DNA of 64,000 bases, taken from contig NC_135380.1 of assembly GCF_049243985.1 (NCBI RefSeq), positions 23,918,501-23,982,500 on the forward strand, read 5' to 3'. Source of the DNA: Paroedura picta (taxonomy: Eukaryota > Chordata > Lepidosauria > Squamata > Gekkonidae). Positions 24,246-36,362 of this stretch are shown one piece after another (the first letter of the stretch is position 1; the number at the start of each line of letters is the position of its first letter). The position numbers and the translations under genes are program-made. The notes beneath the pieces were generated by a model. That model saw only the letters and a list, made by a program, of their open reading frames with translations. It made no database searches and was not told where the DNA came from.

Positions 24246-25799
24246 CTACTCTTCACATTCTGCCACGAGAGCCCTCACTTGTTCTACTACCTCCACAAAC
24301 TCCCTCATTGCCTCAGCATGAAGGTTGGGATCTTGTGCCAAGTGCTTAAAAAGATTGACAGGTGCAGCAGTGCGAAGGGCCTTGGGCATAGGTATCTGGA
24401 TGGGCAGGGAGAGGTTTCCAATCAGGAAGTGGTTAAGACATTTCTCCTGCAGGGCAGTATGCATGAATAAGAGGATGTCATGCAGCCTTTGTGCAATATC
24501 TTCAGGAGCCCAGTCTGACAGTGGCCGAAAGAGCAGGAGATGCATCAGACTAGTCTTGTAATGGTAGTCAGTGAGTACAGGGTTCTTCCCATCGGATGAG
24601 CTCGACTCTTTGAGGTAGATGATGATCTGTAGGCATTTCAAATGGCAGCTCTCCTCTGGGGCTCGCTGGGTTGCCCATTTGAAAAAGAGCAGCTCCTGGA
24701 TTGCAAAGGTCCTCTGCCAAACTGTACCAGCAGAACGGTCCATCTCAGCACCCTGGGTGGCCAGGAAAACTAAACTGTCTCCTTGCTGGACTCCAAGTAT
24801 GATGTCAACATAGATTGTCCTCCCAGACTTAAATGCCAGTTTCAGCTTGCATGATGTGTTGGAAGGCTTAGGCAGGAGATCAAGGTTGTACTTGTAACGT
24901 ATATTTTTCCAGGCCTTCTTCACCAGACTCTGCAACCAGTGGATGGCTTTGTCCACATCTAAGTGGGAGCTGGTACACAAAACGTGCATGAGGAAGACAG
25001 CTTGCTGGTCTTCACTCAGCTTTTCGTCAGGATGATGAAGGAAGCAGACCACGTCCCCTAGCAGCCTTTCTCTCTTGCACATACACTCCATCTCCACCAA
25101 GACATGCCCATGTTTGCTGGAGGTGCCCTCAGAATCACTGATTTCCAGATGGAAAGAGTGTCCCTTGGGCGGCACTACGGGCACCAGTACACTGAATGCC
25201 TTGGACTGTTGGGTGTGCCATCCCTCAAAGGCACTGCCCACCCCAATACAGTTCTCCAACAGAGGAAGGGTGTTCTGATAGGGAAGGTTATTACGGAAGT
25301 CCTCCAGCAAGTCATTCACAAAGGTCTCGACAAAATCACACATATGGGTTAGGTCACTGGTGTCCACGTCTGTGTGGTAGTCATAGAAAGCCTCTAGCAC
25401 TTTTTGCCGGTTGTCGTACGTTTCGGTTTCCATGTCACTATCATCATCATCACCACTGGTACTACTGGAGGTCTCAGTGTTAGAATCATCACTGGGTTCC
25501 TTTTCTGAGGAGTAGATGTAGCACGCTAAGAAGAACAGAATGATGATATAGTGCCACACATCCCAGGTTTCATCATCCATAGGCTGATCAGTTGTAACCC
25601 AGTCCCTTGGTGTCCGCAGTGGCTCCAAGATCCAGCCTTTCTGGTCAAACTCTGTCTGCAGGAGCTCCATTTCCTGTTTCATCCGCTTCTCGTGGTTCTG
25701 GAGTCGGTTCAGCGTGGCCATGTCTGTATGGTCACTGACCATCAGAGGGTGGTGGACCAGAGCTAGCGCAGCCAGGAAGATGAGAGGACCCAAAAACAT
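24246..25799 (-). CDS. ITPRIPL1: ITPRIP-like protein 1, Mab-21 domain membrane protein
   Basis: A single uninterrupted frame of 517 residues. The start is ATG 25797-25799; the open frame runs four codons further to a GTG, but that is not a usual eukaryotic start. An acceptor CTCTCTCTAG ends at 25818, so the coding exon begins at 25817 and a non-coding 5' exon lies elsewhere. Residues 1-16 form a hydrophobic signal/anchor, followed by HHPLMVSD as in human; a heptad-rich stretch covers about 24-55; a second hydrophobic segment lies at about 81-97; residues 104-130 are acidic and Ser-rich. The Mab-21-like domain follows, with GVGSAFEGW, CKRERLLGDVVCFLHH, CHLKCLQII and HHFLIGN-like NHFLIGN. Family knowledge: ITPRIP proteins are single-pass membrane proteins related to inactive nucleotidyltransferases; ITPRIPL1 has been reported as a CD3-epsilon ligand. 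Human length is about 555. Same strand as NCAPH, as in human. Confidence 0.95.
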   Translation of the reverse strand: MFLGPLIFLAALALVHHPLMVSDHTDMATLNRLQNHEKRMKQEMELLQTEFDQKGWILEPLRTPRDWVTTDQPMDDETWDVWHYIIILFFLACYIYSSEKEPSDDSNTETSSSTSGDDDDSDMETETYDNRQKVLEAFYDYHTDVDTSDLTHMCDFVETFVNDLLEDFRNNLPYQNTLPLLENCIGVGSAFEGWHTQQSKAFSVLVPVVPPKGHSFHLEISDSEGTSSKHGHVLVEMECMCKRERLLGDVVCFLHHPDEKLSEDQQAVFLMHVLCTSSHLDVDKAIHWLQSLVKKAWKNIRYKYNLDLLPKPSNTSCKLKLAFKSGRTIYVDIILGVQQGDSLVFLATQGAEMDRSAGTVWQRTFAIQELLFFKWATQRAPEESCHLKCLQIIIYLKESSSSDGKNPVLTDYHYKTSLMHLLLFRPLSDWAPEDIAQRLHDILLFMHTALQEKCLNHFLIGNLSLPIQIPMPKALRTAAPVNLFKHLAQDPNLHAEAMREFVEVVEQVRALVAECEE

Positions 25800-26154
25800 C
25801 CTGACTTGCACGTATTTCTAGAGAGAGACATGAAAGGAAACTATTCAAGCTGAAGCCCAATAGGCTTCTGTGCTGAAAGAAGTTAAAATTCTTTACCCAG
25901 GAACATGAATTATATAGAGCCTTGTAATGTAATTTTGGTCTAAGTTTGGTAGTCGTAGGAAGGAACTCCACAGGGAACTGAAAGCCCACTCCCAACTTCT
26001 GACAATCTTCAGCTACCCCTCTGACGTTTTGTGCTGTTGGACAGGCATCAACACATATTTCTAATCTAATCTTACACAGAAGAAAGTTGGCGTGCAAAGC
26101 AATTGGGTTAATAAAGGATAGCGCAATCCTAAACAGAGCTAAGCCATTCTAGGA

Positions 26155-26415
26155 GCATTGAAGAAGAGTTGGTTCTTATATGCCGCTTTTCTCTACCCAA
26201 AGGAGTCTCAAAGCATTTACAATCCCCTTCCCTTTCCTCTCCCCACAACAGACACCCTGTGAGGTGGGTGAGGCTGAGAAAGCCCTGATATCACTGCTCG
26301 GTCAGAACAGCTTTATCAGTGCTGTGGCGAGCCCAAGGTCACCCAGCTGGCTGCATGTGGGGGTGTACAGAATTGAAGCCTACACTTCTAACCACTACAC
26401 CAAACTGGCTCATGA
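26155..26415 (-). repeat. tRNA-derived SINE
   Basis: On the minus strand the head reads GTGTAGTGGTTAGAAGTGTA, a tRNA-type A box region, followed by a body with GGGCTCGCCACAGCACTGAT and a tail with AAGAACCAACTCTTCTTC. Related copies lie at 38105 (+) and 42412 (-). Confidence 0.75.
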
Positions 26416-27244
26416 AGGCATGGGTTTTAGTAGGATGTAGTAGTAGTCTTGCACTGTAAATAACTTTGCAGCTTTAGAGGCTTGAAACTTGCTGTTTGCA
26501 AAAGAAGTTGAAATATCAGGATTGCATCCTGTGACTTTTCTGCACTTCCACATCATTCTGGAAACAGGACTATGCGGGGCAGGTGGACTTAATGCATTCT
26601 GCTACTAGACTTGCCATGGCAGACCCACAAATTCCAGCTCAGATGCAAATGTTTTAATTTATATATACTGGGTTAATTGTGAGGTCAGATTAAGACATGA
26701 TAAGACCCTTAATGATGTCAAATTTAAGAGATCCCATAGCATTACTAAAAATGGCGATTGGGGGTGGTGTCTGGCATTCAGAGGGTCTTTATAATCTGAC
26801 GGTTTGTAGGGTGAATCTCAAAGGTGAACCTAGTTTATTTTGTGCTCAGTGCAGGCTAAGGTGCAATTCATACCACATACAACCTGTTTGAAAGCAGTTA
26901 TTATTTTTCATACACCTTTCTCCAAGCAAGGTGGATTAAAATGGCAATAAAAACAATTTAACAATTGCCTAAATTGACCCACTGGCTCTCCCTTGCTCAG
27001 AAGCTGGGACTTCAGCAGCTTGGTCACAAAGGACTGAGTAAAGCTGCGGCTGATGTTCTCTCTTCTACAAAACAATTCAAACAGCATAGGTATCTATACA
27101 TACAAGGTGTGAAAGAGGACTGTGTTTAATGTCCTCCAACGCTTATATGCTCAGCCAAATGCCCTCTTATACCTTCAGTAAATGCAAGTCTTCCTTTGCA
27201 TGTGTCAGCCTTTACTTGCCTCCCTCTGTCCCTTTTCCTTAAAC

Positions 27245-27380
27245 CAGGGGTAGTCGAACTGCAGCCCTCCAGATGTCCATGGACTACAATTCCCATGAAC
27301 CCCTGCCAGCAAATGCTGGCAGGGGCTCATGGGAATTGTAGTCCATGGACATCTGGAGGGCCGCAGTTTGACTACCCCTG
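27245..27380. mobile_element. Foldback hAT MITE, copy 3
   Basis: It begins CAGGGGTAGTCGAACTGCAG and ends GCAGTTTGACTACCCCTG. Exact duplication CCTTAAAC at 27237-27244 and 27381-27388. The central loop is AGCAAATGCT. Arms differ at only a few sites. Confidence 0.92.
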
Positions 27381-28385
27381 CCTTAAACAAACAAAAAATC
27401 AAAGGACGCAACAGTGGTGCAACACACCGTGGAGTATGAAAGCAGTGTTCATTTAAAATATGTTTCTGGCAGGATTGCCACTATTACAGGTAGCTTAGAA
27501 AACCATAGAAACATAAAGTAATATACTGTTTTTGGGGGGGAGGGGATAAAAACAAAAATCACCTGTAAAAAGCAGCAAACCCAGCAGGGAGAAACAAAAC
27601 GAAGAATAAAGACAGCAGGGTAAAAAGCCTCCTTTTCAATCCACCCATTGAAATGAAAGCCAGGCCACTACGATTTATCCCAAAACGTCTCCAAAGACCT
27701 TGGGACAGCATATACAATACTTGGCTCCTCAGTTTTATCCTCACAACAACCCTGTACTATAAGTTAGGCTGTCAAACTCAAGAAGCTTTGTAGATGTGCA
27801 GAGACTTGAACCTGGGCCACCACGCTAAATATGGTGGCTCTAATCCGGAAGGCTCTCACTGTTTCCGGCTCTGCTCATGTGCCTTTACCTGTCACGGAAT
27901 ACAGGTGAAGATATTTTCCCCTTTCATTTTATACCTGTGACAGGAAAGCTTCATAGGCTTAATTTCCTCACCGCTTCCATACCCATCCACGGAGGCACTC
28001 TAGGGCAGGACATCCGACACCAGGGGTGTCTATGCATCACCTCCTGATGGCCCTTGCACAACATCCTAAGTAACTCTTACTTGTTAAGCATCTGAGCCTT
28101 CACGAGCTGTCCTGCCTTCTTTCAGCCTTGCTGGCTGCCACTGATGGCAACATCAGCATCTCCCATTATTACTCGGCCGTCTATGAAGTCACATCTGTCC
28201 CGAAGTCATAGCTGTCCTTAAAGGGAGAGGACCCAGACCCAACTTCTCTTCTGCTTGTTTCAGAAGAACCCCAATGTTCATTTTTTTAAATCAAGCATGA
28301 ACTGCTCAAGTGCTCACTGGAGAAGAAGAGAGACTAATGAGATCAAGGCGACAGTTCCTGGTTTTTGGACGTGGAACATCTATTG

Positions 28386-28452
28386 CAGGGGTAGGCCAAC
28401 TGTGGCCCTCCAGATGTCCATGGACTACAATTCCCATGAGCCCCTGCCAGCC
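28386..28452. mobile_element. Half copy of the foldback hAT MITE
   Basis: Only the left arm, CAGGGGTAGGCCAACTGTGG to GAGCCCCTGCCAGC, remains. No target duplication can be seen. Confidence 0.75.
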
Positions 28453-28614
28453 TGATCTATCAGATGTGTCACAGAGGGGAAAGATCTCAGAGAGCAGCAT
28501 CAATCCATTCCAAAACAGTCAGAACTGCTGGGAATCCATTTGAATCCATCAAAAGTTCCGTTAAAATCCATGGAAAAGTGTTTGAATCAATGAAAAATTC
28601 CCCAAACAAGGTGT

Positions 28615-28790
28615 TTAAGTGCCATCAAGTTGCAGCTGGCCCACAGCAACCCCAAGCAGGGGGCTTTCAAGGCAGTGAGAAGCAGGGGCAGTTTGCCACT
28701 GCCTTCTGCAGAGTCTTCTTTGGCAGACTTCCTTCCAAGTACCAACCCTGTTTAGCTTCTGAGATCTGATGAGATCAGGGTATACCCTTC
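28615..28790 (-). repeat. 5S rRNA-derived SINE
   Basis: Read on the minus strand, about 28735-28785 gives CTGATCTCATCAGATCTCAG then AAGCTAAACAGGGTTGGTAC and TTGGAAGG, closely following the internal promoter region of vertebrate 5S rRNA with a short deletion. It continues into a non-5S body ending AACTTGATGGCACTTAA. Confidence 0.75.
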
Positions 28791-29925
28791 CACCTTCCCT
28801 CCCTGCAGAACTAATTGTAGTGAATAATACTTGGAAAGTTCTAGTCAAGTCCAGCCATTTGTTATACAGTCCAAGGCAAAACCAAAACCAAAAAAGGAAC
28901 ACAACCCAACCTTAACAAGTAGGAACTCAGAAGTTGAGCTGTACAATAAAATAATGTAAAACTTGTTGATTATTTATTATAGTGCACAATTAAAAACAGA
29001 ATAAAAACTTCATAAAAACTATACAGAACTAACAGCACATAAGACCAAATGCGTTTCGATCCTACTGGGTCTTCCTCAGTGGCCTGGGAGGGGACAGAGC
29101 CTGCACGCTCACCACCCCCCCACCCCCGGTCCCTGGCTCATGCTCCTTGGAGCACAGTCCAATTCCTGCCTTAGAAGGCAGTGAGTTAGGGCTTGCAAGG
29201 GAAGGGGGGCTGAGCTCTGGTGGGGAGGTGAAATGAGGAGGGGCAGAGAGTGAAAGTAAGACAGAGGAAGCAGGCTAGTACACTTCATAGTGGGGTGGAG
29301 ACTACTAGGAGAGGAAGGAGATGAAATGTTCCACTGAGGTTCATTATCTAAGGCAGGGTATACTGGCTGGCTGGCTCATTTGGAGTAGTGGCCACTCGGC
29401 CCCATCCTTCACTGGAAGGAAGAGGAGGGTGGAAAGACTTGCTGGGGAATTGGGGTTATATGGTCTGGACAGAGGGGAAATTGAGGACAATGGGTTTCCC
29501 CTTTGCATCCTGGATTCTCAAGACCTGAAAGGACCCCCTGGAACTTTTGGTCAGGATGTGAGGCTTGTGAATCCTTGCAGAAGACATTATCAACCCACTG
29601 TTCTTTTTGGACTATGCAACTAGTCCTTGATAGCTGCCAAACCCACTGTTCTTCTTTCCCAAGAATTAAGAAGTTCTGGGTATTTCACTCAAAGTGGCTT
29701 AAAATTGCCCTCCGCTCCTGTCCCCACAACAAACCCACCCTGGGTAGGTGGGACTGAGAGGACTCTGATAGAACTGCTCTTTGAGACCCACTCCACATTG
29801 GCGGCACTGCACCAAGCTGCTGCCAGGTGCTTTGGCCAGGGCAGGTTACCCAGCCTCTTCCCAGCACCAATTGAGACAAAAAAAGCGAAATAATTACAAA
29901 GCAATTTTATAACCAAAAAAACAGA

Positions 29926-29941
29926 TTTATTTACATTTATT
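29926..29941 (-). terminator. Paired poly(A) signals at the stop of the small gene
   Basis: On the minus strand AATAAA occurs at 29941-29936, using the last base of the TAA stop codon, and again at 29931-29926. The predicted 3' UTR is therefore only a few tens of bases. Confidence 0.6.
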
Positions 29942-32010
29942 TACATCCTTTGTACAAAGCAGTTGGAGGGTGCAGTTCTCCGTGTAATTAATCGCCGAAA
30001 TCCTTGGAGGCCCCGCTGCAGCCTAGCCCTCAGCATCCCCCAGCACCCTTGGGCCACTGGAGGTGCAGCCCAGGCAAGCCGAGGGCGTGCTGGGGGAGGG
30101 CTGGCTGCAGGGGGCTCCATTTCTTTTCCAGCGTTGTCATTCCTGGGGGGCTGCACCTGAGGGCAAAAGAGAGGCACACAAATCAGCCTGTGCTAAGTAT
30201 TATGGCTTTGGAGCAAGGCAATCTGGGAAGGGGACTTCTATGTAGAAAAGGTGGCATCTTTTGGGCTCCAGCCAGGCCTCTCCATTGGTGGGAGGGGGTT
30301 AGGAGTTCACTGTCAGGGCCAGCCAATCAACACACTGGAGAACTGAGGGGGCGTTGCCTGACGAGGTTTCCTCAGGCCAGCCAACCAGCATTTGCACAGC
30401 CAGCAAACTGGTCACCCATCTGGGACTGGGTAATGTGGGTCTGCCTCCCTTAGCCATCAAGTGGCCTAGGGATTCAAGGAGTTGGTGGAAGGCCAAGCTC
30501 TCTGGAGGACTAAAGGGAAGAAAAGAAGCTGGCGGCAAACTGCCTAGGAGGGCAGATTCCTGAGCCTTGTGGCCTCCTTGCCACCACTGACAGGAGGGTG
30601 TCTGAGGGCTGGGCTGGGCATACCTGAACTGAAGTAATACTGGATGAGCCAGTGGATCCGTCTGAGGTTGAGCCGAAGCTTGCGATGAATCCACTGGCAA
30701 TAGACAGGCGATCCTGTGATATGCATTTCTGTGGGAAAGAAGAAAACAGAGAAAAGTGTCAGACTTTAAGGGAGCTAATGATGTTTGGGGGCGCAGAACA
30801 GTCTATGGGGTCTCCTCCTGGCAGCCAGTGTGTCCTTCTGGTCATCCTGCGCTTCTGCAAGGATTCTCTGTGACATTTGTTCTGTGGACCTCCACTTCCT
30901 TGGAGAAGAAAGGCCCCCAAAGGCACCTTTTTGGCATGTTCCTGGGTGTTCTTCCACATTGTCCTAGACCACTTCTGTTTTGTCTTGTTTCTCAGCAAAC
31001 CCTTCTGGAAACCAGCAAGTTCTGGCTGCCCACATGTTCCTTGGATTCTTCTATCCATCCCTCTCCCCCATTAACCTAACTGGGCCTCTGGGGATCTGCC
31101 CAAAATACAACCCAAGGAAATCTTACCATGCTCCAGCTGTCAATATCAAAATCTTCTAAGTCTTCTAAGACCTGCAGGGGGAAAAGAGGGTTGGTTAATT
31201 GGTTAACCTAGAGGTCATCTCTGGGATGCGAGCCATTCAAACAAAGGCCATACATCATGAAAGGAATGGCACTTCCATGTTCAGAAGCAGTCTGCCTGGA
31301 AGTACTGGGAGGAGCTGGGGGACCTAATCCAGGAAAGGGATACCTTGGGAGATCTCCAGGAAGGACAGCTGGGCCCTAGAAGGCAGAGGACAGTTCCCCT
31401 GGAGAAAACAGCTGTAGAGTAAGGTGGAATCTGGAGGTCCCATCCTTTTGAAACCCCTCCCCCATGGTCTCTACTCCCCAACTCTTTGAATCCTTCCCAG
31501 CCCAGCAGTTGAGCACCTTGGCTTTGGATCGATTGTGCTGCCTGCCCTTCCTTCCCCGGGAGGCCAGCCTTAGGGCAAGATGCTACGGAGGAGGGGCTTC
31601 GCTTCCCTGCCTGCCCAGCCCCTTCCTGGCACCTTACTGGTCTCTTTTCAAAATAGGTTGCTGAGCTAGATGGGCCTTCTGGTTCTAATCTAGTAGGGTC
31701 CCTCTCATGTAGTTTTGGAAAGGCTGAATAAATACCAGGTCTTGTATTCAAGATTGCTGGGGATAAGTGAAAAGGAGGACTATGGCCTCAGACACCACTC
31801 TGGGGGCTTCCCAGAAGCAGCTGGGCTGGATAGCCACTGCTGGGGATAGGCCACTGTAAGAGACACAGGGGTGGCCTGGTCCAGCAGGGCTCTCCCTATT
31901 GCTGACATTCCCCTTTTGGGGGGACCATGGCTCTTATCCTCCCACCCCCTCCCCTGTCTTCTCAATGTTAAAAAGAAAATTGAGGTCCTTCTTACCCATT
32001 CTTCCTCCAT
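29941..32010 (-). CDS. Unrecognised small four-exon gene, 126 codons
   Basis: Four exons in transcript order: 31996-32010, 31127-31171, 30624-30728 and 29941-30156 (stop TAA at 29941-29943). All boundaries are phase 0. Donors are TGG|GTAAGA, ATG|GTAAGA and CAG|GTATGC; acceptors follow long pyrimidine tracts ending CCCCCTGCAG, TTTCCCACAG and TTGCCCTCAG. The protein begins MEEEW, then VLEDLEDFDIDSWSM, giving an acidic N-terminus; the third exon is rich in Ser, Thr and Gly (FGSTSDGSTGSSS); the last exon is Pro-rich (PPAASPPPARP) and ends in a basic stretch, RLQRGLQGFRRLITRR. There is no signal peptide or membrane segment. I do not recognise the family and assign no function. Human has nothing I recall between ITPRIPL1 and SNRNP200. 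Further 5' non-coding exons may exist; the first coding exon is very short and is the least certain part. Confidence 0.65.
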
Positions 32011-33708
32011 TTTATAACTCTGATGCAAGATTAGATAAGAAGATCCTCTCTTTAGAAATTTCTGGCATCAATTGACAGCTTGGCCCTGGGCTGCCAACGG
32101 AAAAGCCCGGTTCTGAAACAGCATCACAATGGGTTCTGGAGTTTTCTTCTGGCGGAGAATCCGTCCCTCGGGGGTTGCTTTGGTAACCCGCAAAACAGAA
32201 GGCGGGGGCTGTCCAGACGTTGACTCTGGAAAGGACACCAATGGTTTCATGTTGGTTTTCGATGGTTTCATGTTGAGCAGAAATCACATCTCGATAGATA
32301 TCATGAGTGAAATCATATACTCACCTATTCCTTTAGGCTTGGACCCTGTCCAGGATTCAGTTGTTCTCCTGCCCATATCTTCCCCCAACCATGGATGGGA
32401 GCCACAGAGGGGCTGTAGAGGCCCCTAATCTCTGCTGGTTCAAGCTGAGCAGAGAATCCCTCCAAAGAACAAAGGCCTTCCTGGAGAACACAACGGCCTC
32501 TGCAGAGGGAGCAGGAGAGAGGGAGGTCTCCATTTCTCCTCCTGACTGCAAACTATGAGGCAGCTCAGGTTCTGGAGAAGTGAGGACTTTCTGACAAGGA
32601 ATCCAGTAGTGGGCTGGATTTTCATGAGGAAACTTCCAAGAATGTCATGTTTAGAACAGAAGAAGAGCCCTGCTGGGTCAGACCCAGGGCTCTTCTCTTC
32701 CTCTGAAGAGAACGGCAGTTTTGGAAGGGGCACTCAATGGCATTTATCTATTTATTTCAATGTTATTTTATTTAACTTACTAGAATAAAGCCCGTTGTAG
32801 CTGATACAACAGAGGCTAGCAGGGGGGAGGGGGGAAATAGCAAAGAGAGGGGGAGATAGAAAGGAAGAGAGTGATTAAGACAGAGAGAGCTTGGCATTGG
32901 GAAGAATAAGGAGAGGGGCTGTCCAGGAGATCTGAGGATCTCCTGGAAGTACAGCTCATCTCCAGGCAGTTAGGCTGAAAGAAAAGTTCTCTCCCCTCAT
33001 GTGCATCCCTTCAAAAGGAATGCATGTGGTCCCAGACTCCGCTTGCTTACTTGGCTGGTGAGGTCTGCCTTTCTGAAGCCTGAGGCTTACTCCTGGCAAC
33101 TGCAGTCCCTGTTGCTGTCTGCAAGGTCTTTTGCCTCCTGTTTCATCTGCACAACAACCTTGTGCAGTAGGCCTCAAGTCTGCAGAGAGTCGCACAGAAG
33201 AAATACACATGGCTGTTTCTTCCCTCCAGCCGTGAGGCCAGCCAGAGCAGTATTTTAAGTGAGAAGGGGCTTTTCTGTCAGCCTCCCCTCGAAAGGAAAG
33301 CACAAGTATCCCCACAGACTCCCCTGTGTTGCTCTTGGAATTGCCTTCCTCCCCTCCGTCAGAGGCTGTCAGAGGCTCCTTCACAGCAGGCCTGAAGAGC
33401 GGGGGGGGAGGGAGCGCACTCACCAGCCCCCGGCCAGCTCAGTCAGTGGTCTGAGGCAAAGTGAGGAAAGCTGTTGGATGTGACAGTTAGGCCTGTGCAG
33501 CCCTTTCTGCCTGGGGAGCTGATCTTTATACTCTGCAGATGAGCTGTAATTCCAGGAACTCTCCAGGCCCCACCTGGAGGTTGGCTACCCCGGGGTTGGA
33601 AATATTCCTGGAGGTTTGGAGGTGGGACTTCAAAATGGCACAATGCCTCAGAGTCTGGCCTTCAAAGGAGCCATTTTTACCTACAGAGCTGATCATTATA
33701 ATCTAGAG

Positions 33709-33800
33709 CAGTGGTTCTCAGCCTTCCTAATGCTGCGACCTTTTAATACAGTTCCTCATGTTGTGGTGACCCCCCAACCATAAAATTTTTATTGTTGTAA
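33709..33800 (+). mobile_element. 5' fragment of a SPIN-like hAT
   Basis: CAGTGGTTCTCAGCCTTCCT followed by AATGCTGCGACCTTTTAATA and GTTGTGGTGACCCCCCAACC, the start of the same family as 22131-22595. The other end is not found. Confidence 0.75.
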
Positions 33801-36278
33801 AGTGAAGGACAGCTTGGCTGCCGAAATTAAACTGGTCCAGTCTGGAAAAGTGCAGTGGGCGTGTATGGCCTCATCCCTGTCAGGGATGCTGGCAACTGAC
33901 ATTGCTGTTTACAATGAAACACAGACCCTTAAACGTGAGGAAGTGCCTGCAAGATATTTCCTCAAACTACAGGCATAGCTCATCATGTCGAGATCATTGA
34001 AGAAATGCCTGATCCGCATTGCAACTGTGCCATACTTATGACTGTGACATCATAATGCTCAGAGCACTGTGAGCACTGGTTCACAAGCCCAGGGCAATTT
34101 TTAAGGACAGTGGCACACTTTAGTCTGTCTCTCTTGATCTACTCCTGTCTTCCCCAACAGAAATTTTGGATTTGAACAGGCTTAAGAAAAACAATTAAAG
34201 GGTCATAAAAGGGCAACTTATTTGTGTAGCAACCTTTCTAGGAAAATTACAGTAATTCTAGCTTCTATCATTTCTGCCTTTCTTGTAGCAGATTTATTCT
34301 TGCAGGTTTCTCTTGACGTTTTGTTTGTTATCCTTTCCAGCTCGTCCTAAAGTTGCTCTGACTTGAAAAGTATTATTTTGTTAAGTTGTCCTTTTATGTT
34401 ATATTTTAAAATTATTTCTACAGAACCTAACTTGGTTCAGAGAAAGTCTCCTTTGGCACAGAGAAAGTCTCCTTAGAAGAGCAACATTTCCCAGAATGGC
34501 CCTGTAAACTTTTGAGTGCTCAGTGGAAGACAGATGGAACAAATATGCCACAGCTAACTGAGATGTTTTCTCCCCCTTAAACTGCTAGGGGTATAATGTT
34601 TGAGTTGCAGCTCTGTTTGCATCCTGTTGTGTCCCCCCCCTGCTGCCTAATCCCCTCATGTCATCTCCATAATTGCCCCTTTATACCCTGCAATGTGACA
34701 CCTCATAAGAACACTCAGAGAACGAACCTGGGGTCAGAGGAAGATGGATGAAGAGGGCGGCACACAGTGGAAAACTCGGGGCATGCCATGTGTTGACTTC
34801 AGAGTCATTCTACCTACTTTAATGGCGTGACTGTGGATTTACACTGGTGTTAGACCAGTTGACAGAAATGCAGTGGCTCCCAGGCCTTTGGGAAACACCC
34901 CATGGCATTTGGCTGCAATCCCATAGGCCCAAAGGGACCCCAATCACAGCAAAATTGACTTGCTAGCAAATTAAAAATGAGGGAAATAGGCCTTGGTTCA
35001 TGTTACAGTTGCATGTGAGTAGAAATGAACTTCTGCATGCACACAGGCTTCCTTTCTTTAAAAGTCTGTCCCCCTCTGTTTGATTTGGTGAACCTACCGT
35101 CCTCCCGCTGCCACCAATCTCCCTGTATTCCCCATCTCTTTTCCACAGGACCCAAGGCTCTGCCCTAGGAAGGTTATTGCATGTCTGGAGGATGCCCTTT
35201 TGTTCCAGCTGGCTACCTTCTTTGCTGGGAGCACATCCCAGTTTGGGGTGATGTGCTTCCCAGGTATGCTAGGAAGGTGCAACATGACAGCAGCTGGTAT
35301 ATTTACAGGCTGTGGCAGGGCACTATCAAGGTCCCATGCAGTTGGGAGCTGCTGAATAACCTTTTGGGGTTTATTTATGCTGAAGTCAATGCGCTGCCTC
35401 CCTGCTGTGCTGGGCAGTGCTGAGGATTCAGTGAGTCCATATTCCCTCATAAATCAGGCCAGCAGCTGGTTTGAGTTACGAGGGTCTCCCGGTAACGACA
35501 GCCAGTTAATCTCAGCCTCTTTAGCTGGGATTACTGTCCATGTAGTTCATTACCTTTGGGCCCAATGAGCAGCCTTTATGTTCTGGGGCGGGAGAAGAGG
35601 CATATTTCCACTGGACAAGGGGCACTCGCTGCCTCAAAGACTTGTCATCGCAGTTATAAATAAAGTGACTTGTTTGCAGAAGAACAAATTTAGCCTATCC
35701 AGAAGGTCAAGGTGGCAGGAAGCCCAGTCTGGCTCCAAATAGCCTTCCATTAAAATGGTTGTCATGTTTGAGTTTCACTTAACCAAAGGAGGACAGTGTG
35801 GAGGAACAGAAAAGGTAAGAAGGAAGAGGGCTGAGGGCAGCAAAGGTAGGGCAATATGGAGCCCTTCAGTTTATCAGCCTGAAGAAGATTTCTCCTTTTC
35901 ACAGTGATGCATCCATCTTCAAATGTAGCTGGTGAAGTCTCACAGGTGGATCATCATGAGGTACAAGATGTCACTGGGTGAGGAGGCTGTGGACCTCACT
36001 CATCCCCTGTGATGGGAAAGAGATAAGAGAAGGAAGAACTATCACATTCCTCCTCTCATTCATCCTGCATCTGCATTTATTACCAGATCACTGGCTCCCT
36101 CCCTGTCTTTTGCAGTAAGGGCAGTGATGGGCATACCCCCTGTACCCTGCTTTCTGGATAGGCATTGCCAGTGGCCTATGTCTCTACATATGTTGGTTCC
36201 AAAACCTAGAATACTTTAGAAGTCTGTTTGACTTCAAAATGTTTGTGAACCATCGCTTTAGTGGGTCATCTACAACAA

Positions 36279-36362
36279 GCCTGGCCAAACCGTGGCTGCC
36301 AGCAGGGGCCCATGGGAATTGTAGTCCACGGACATCCAGAGAGCCACAGTTTGGCCATTCCT
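36279..36362. mobile_element. Remnant of the foldback hAT MITE
   Basis: A right arm with CATGGGAATTGTAGTCCACG and GAGAGCCACAGTTTGGCC is preceded by a short, decayed left end. No clear target duplication. Confidence 0.65.

Larger units (their letters stand above)
25818..29920. other. Interval upstream of ITPRIPL1, mostly repeats
   Basis: No coding exon was recognised. It carries a tRNA SINE (26155), two foldback MITEs (27245, 28386), a 5S-derived SINE (28615) and a repeat with GACCAAATGCGTTTCGATCC at 28960-29100. The 5' non-coding exon of ITPRIPL1 probably lies here but cannot be placed. Confidence 0.5.

Noticed and set aside
25809-25811. Earlier start of ITPRIPL1
   Set aside because: The codon is GTG, just downstream of a splice acceptor; the ATG four codons later begins the conserved hydrophobic anchor.
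31281-31751. 156-codon minus-strand open frame next to the small gene
   Set aside because: It falls in intron 1 of the small gene, its right end overlaps an interspersed repeat (GAGCTAGATGGGCCTTCTGG), and it has no domain or splice support.
35094-35450. 118-codon minus-strand frame
   Set aside because: Not recognisable, with an opposing open frame and no good splice sites at either end.
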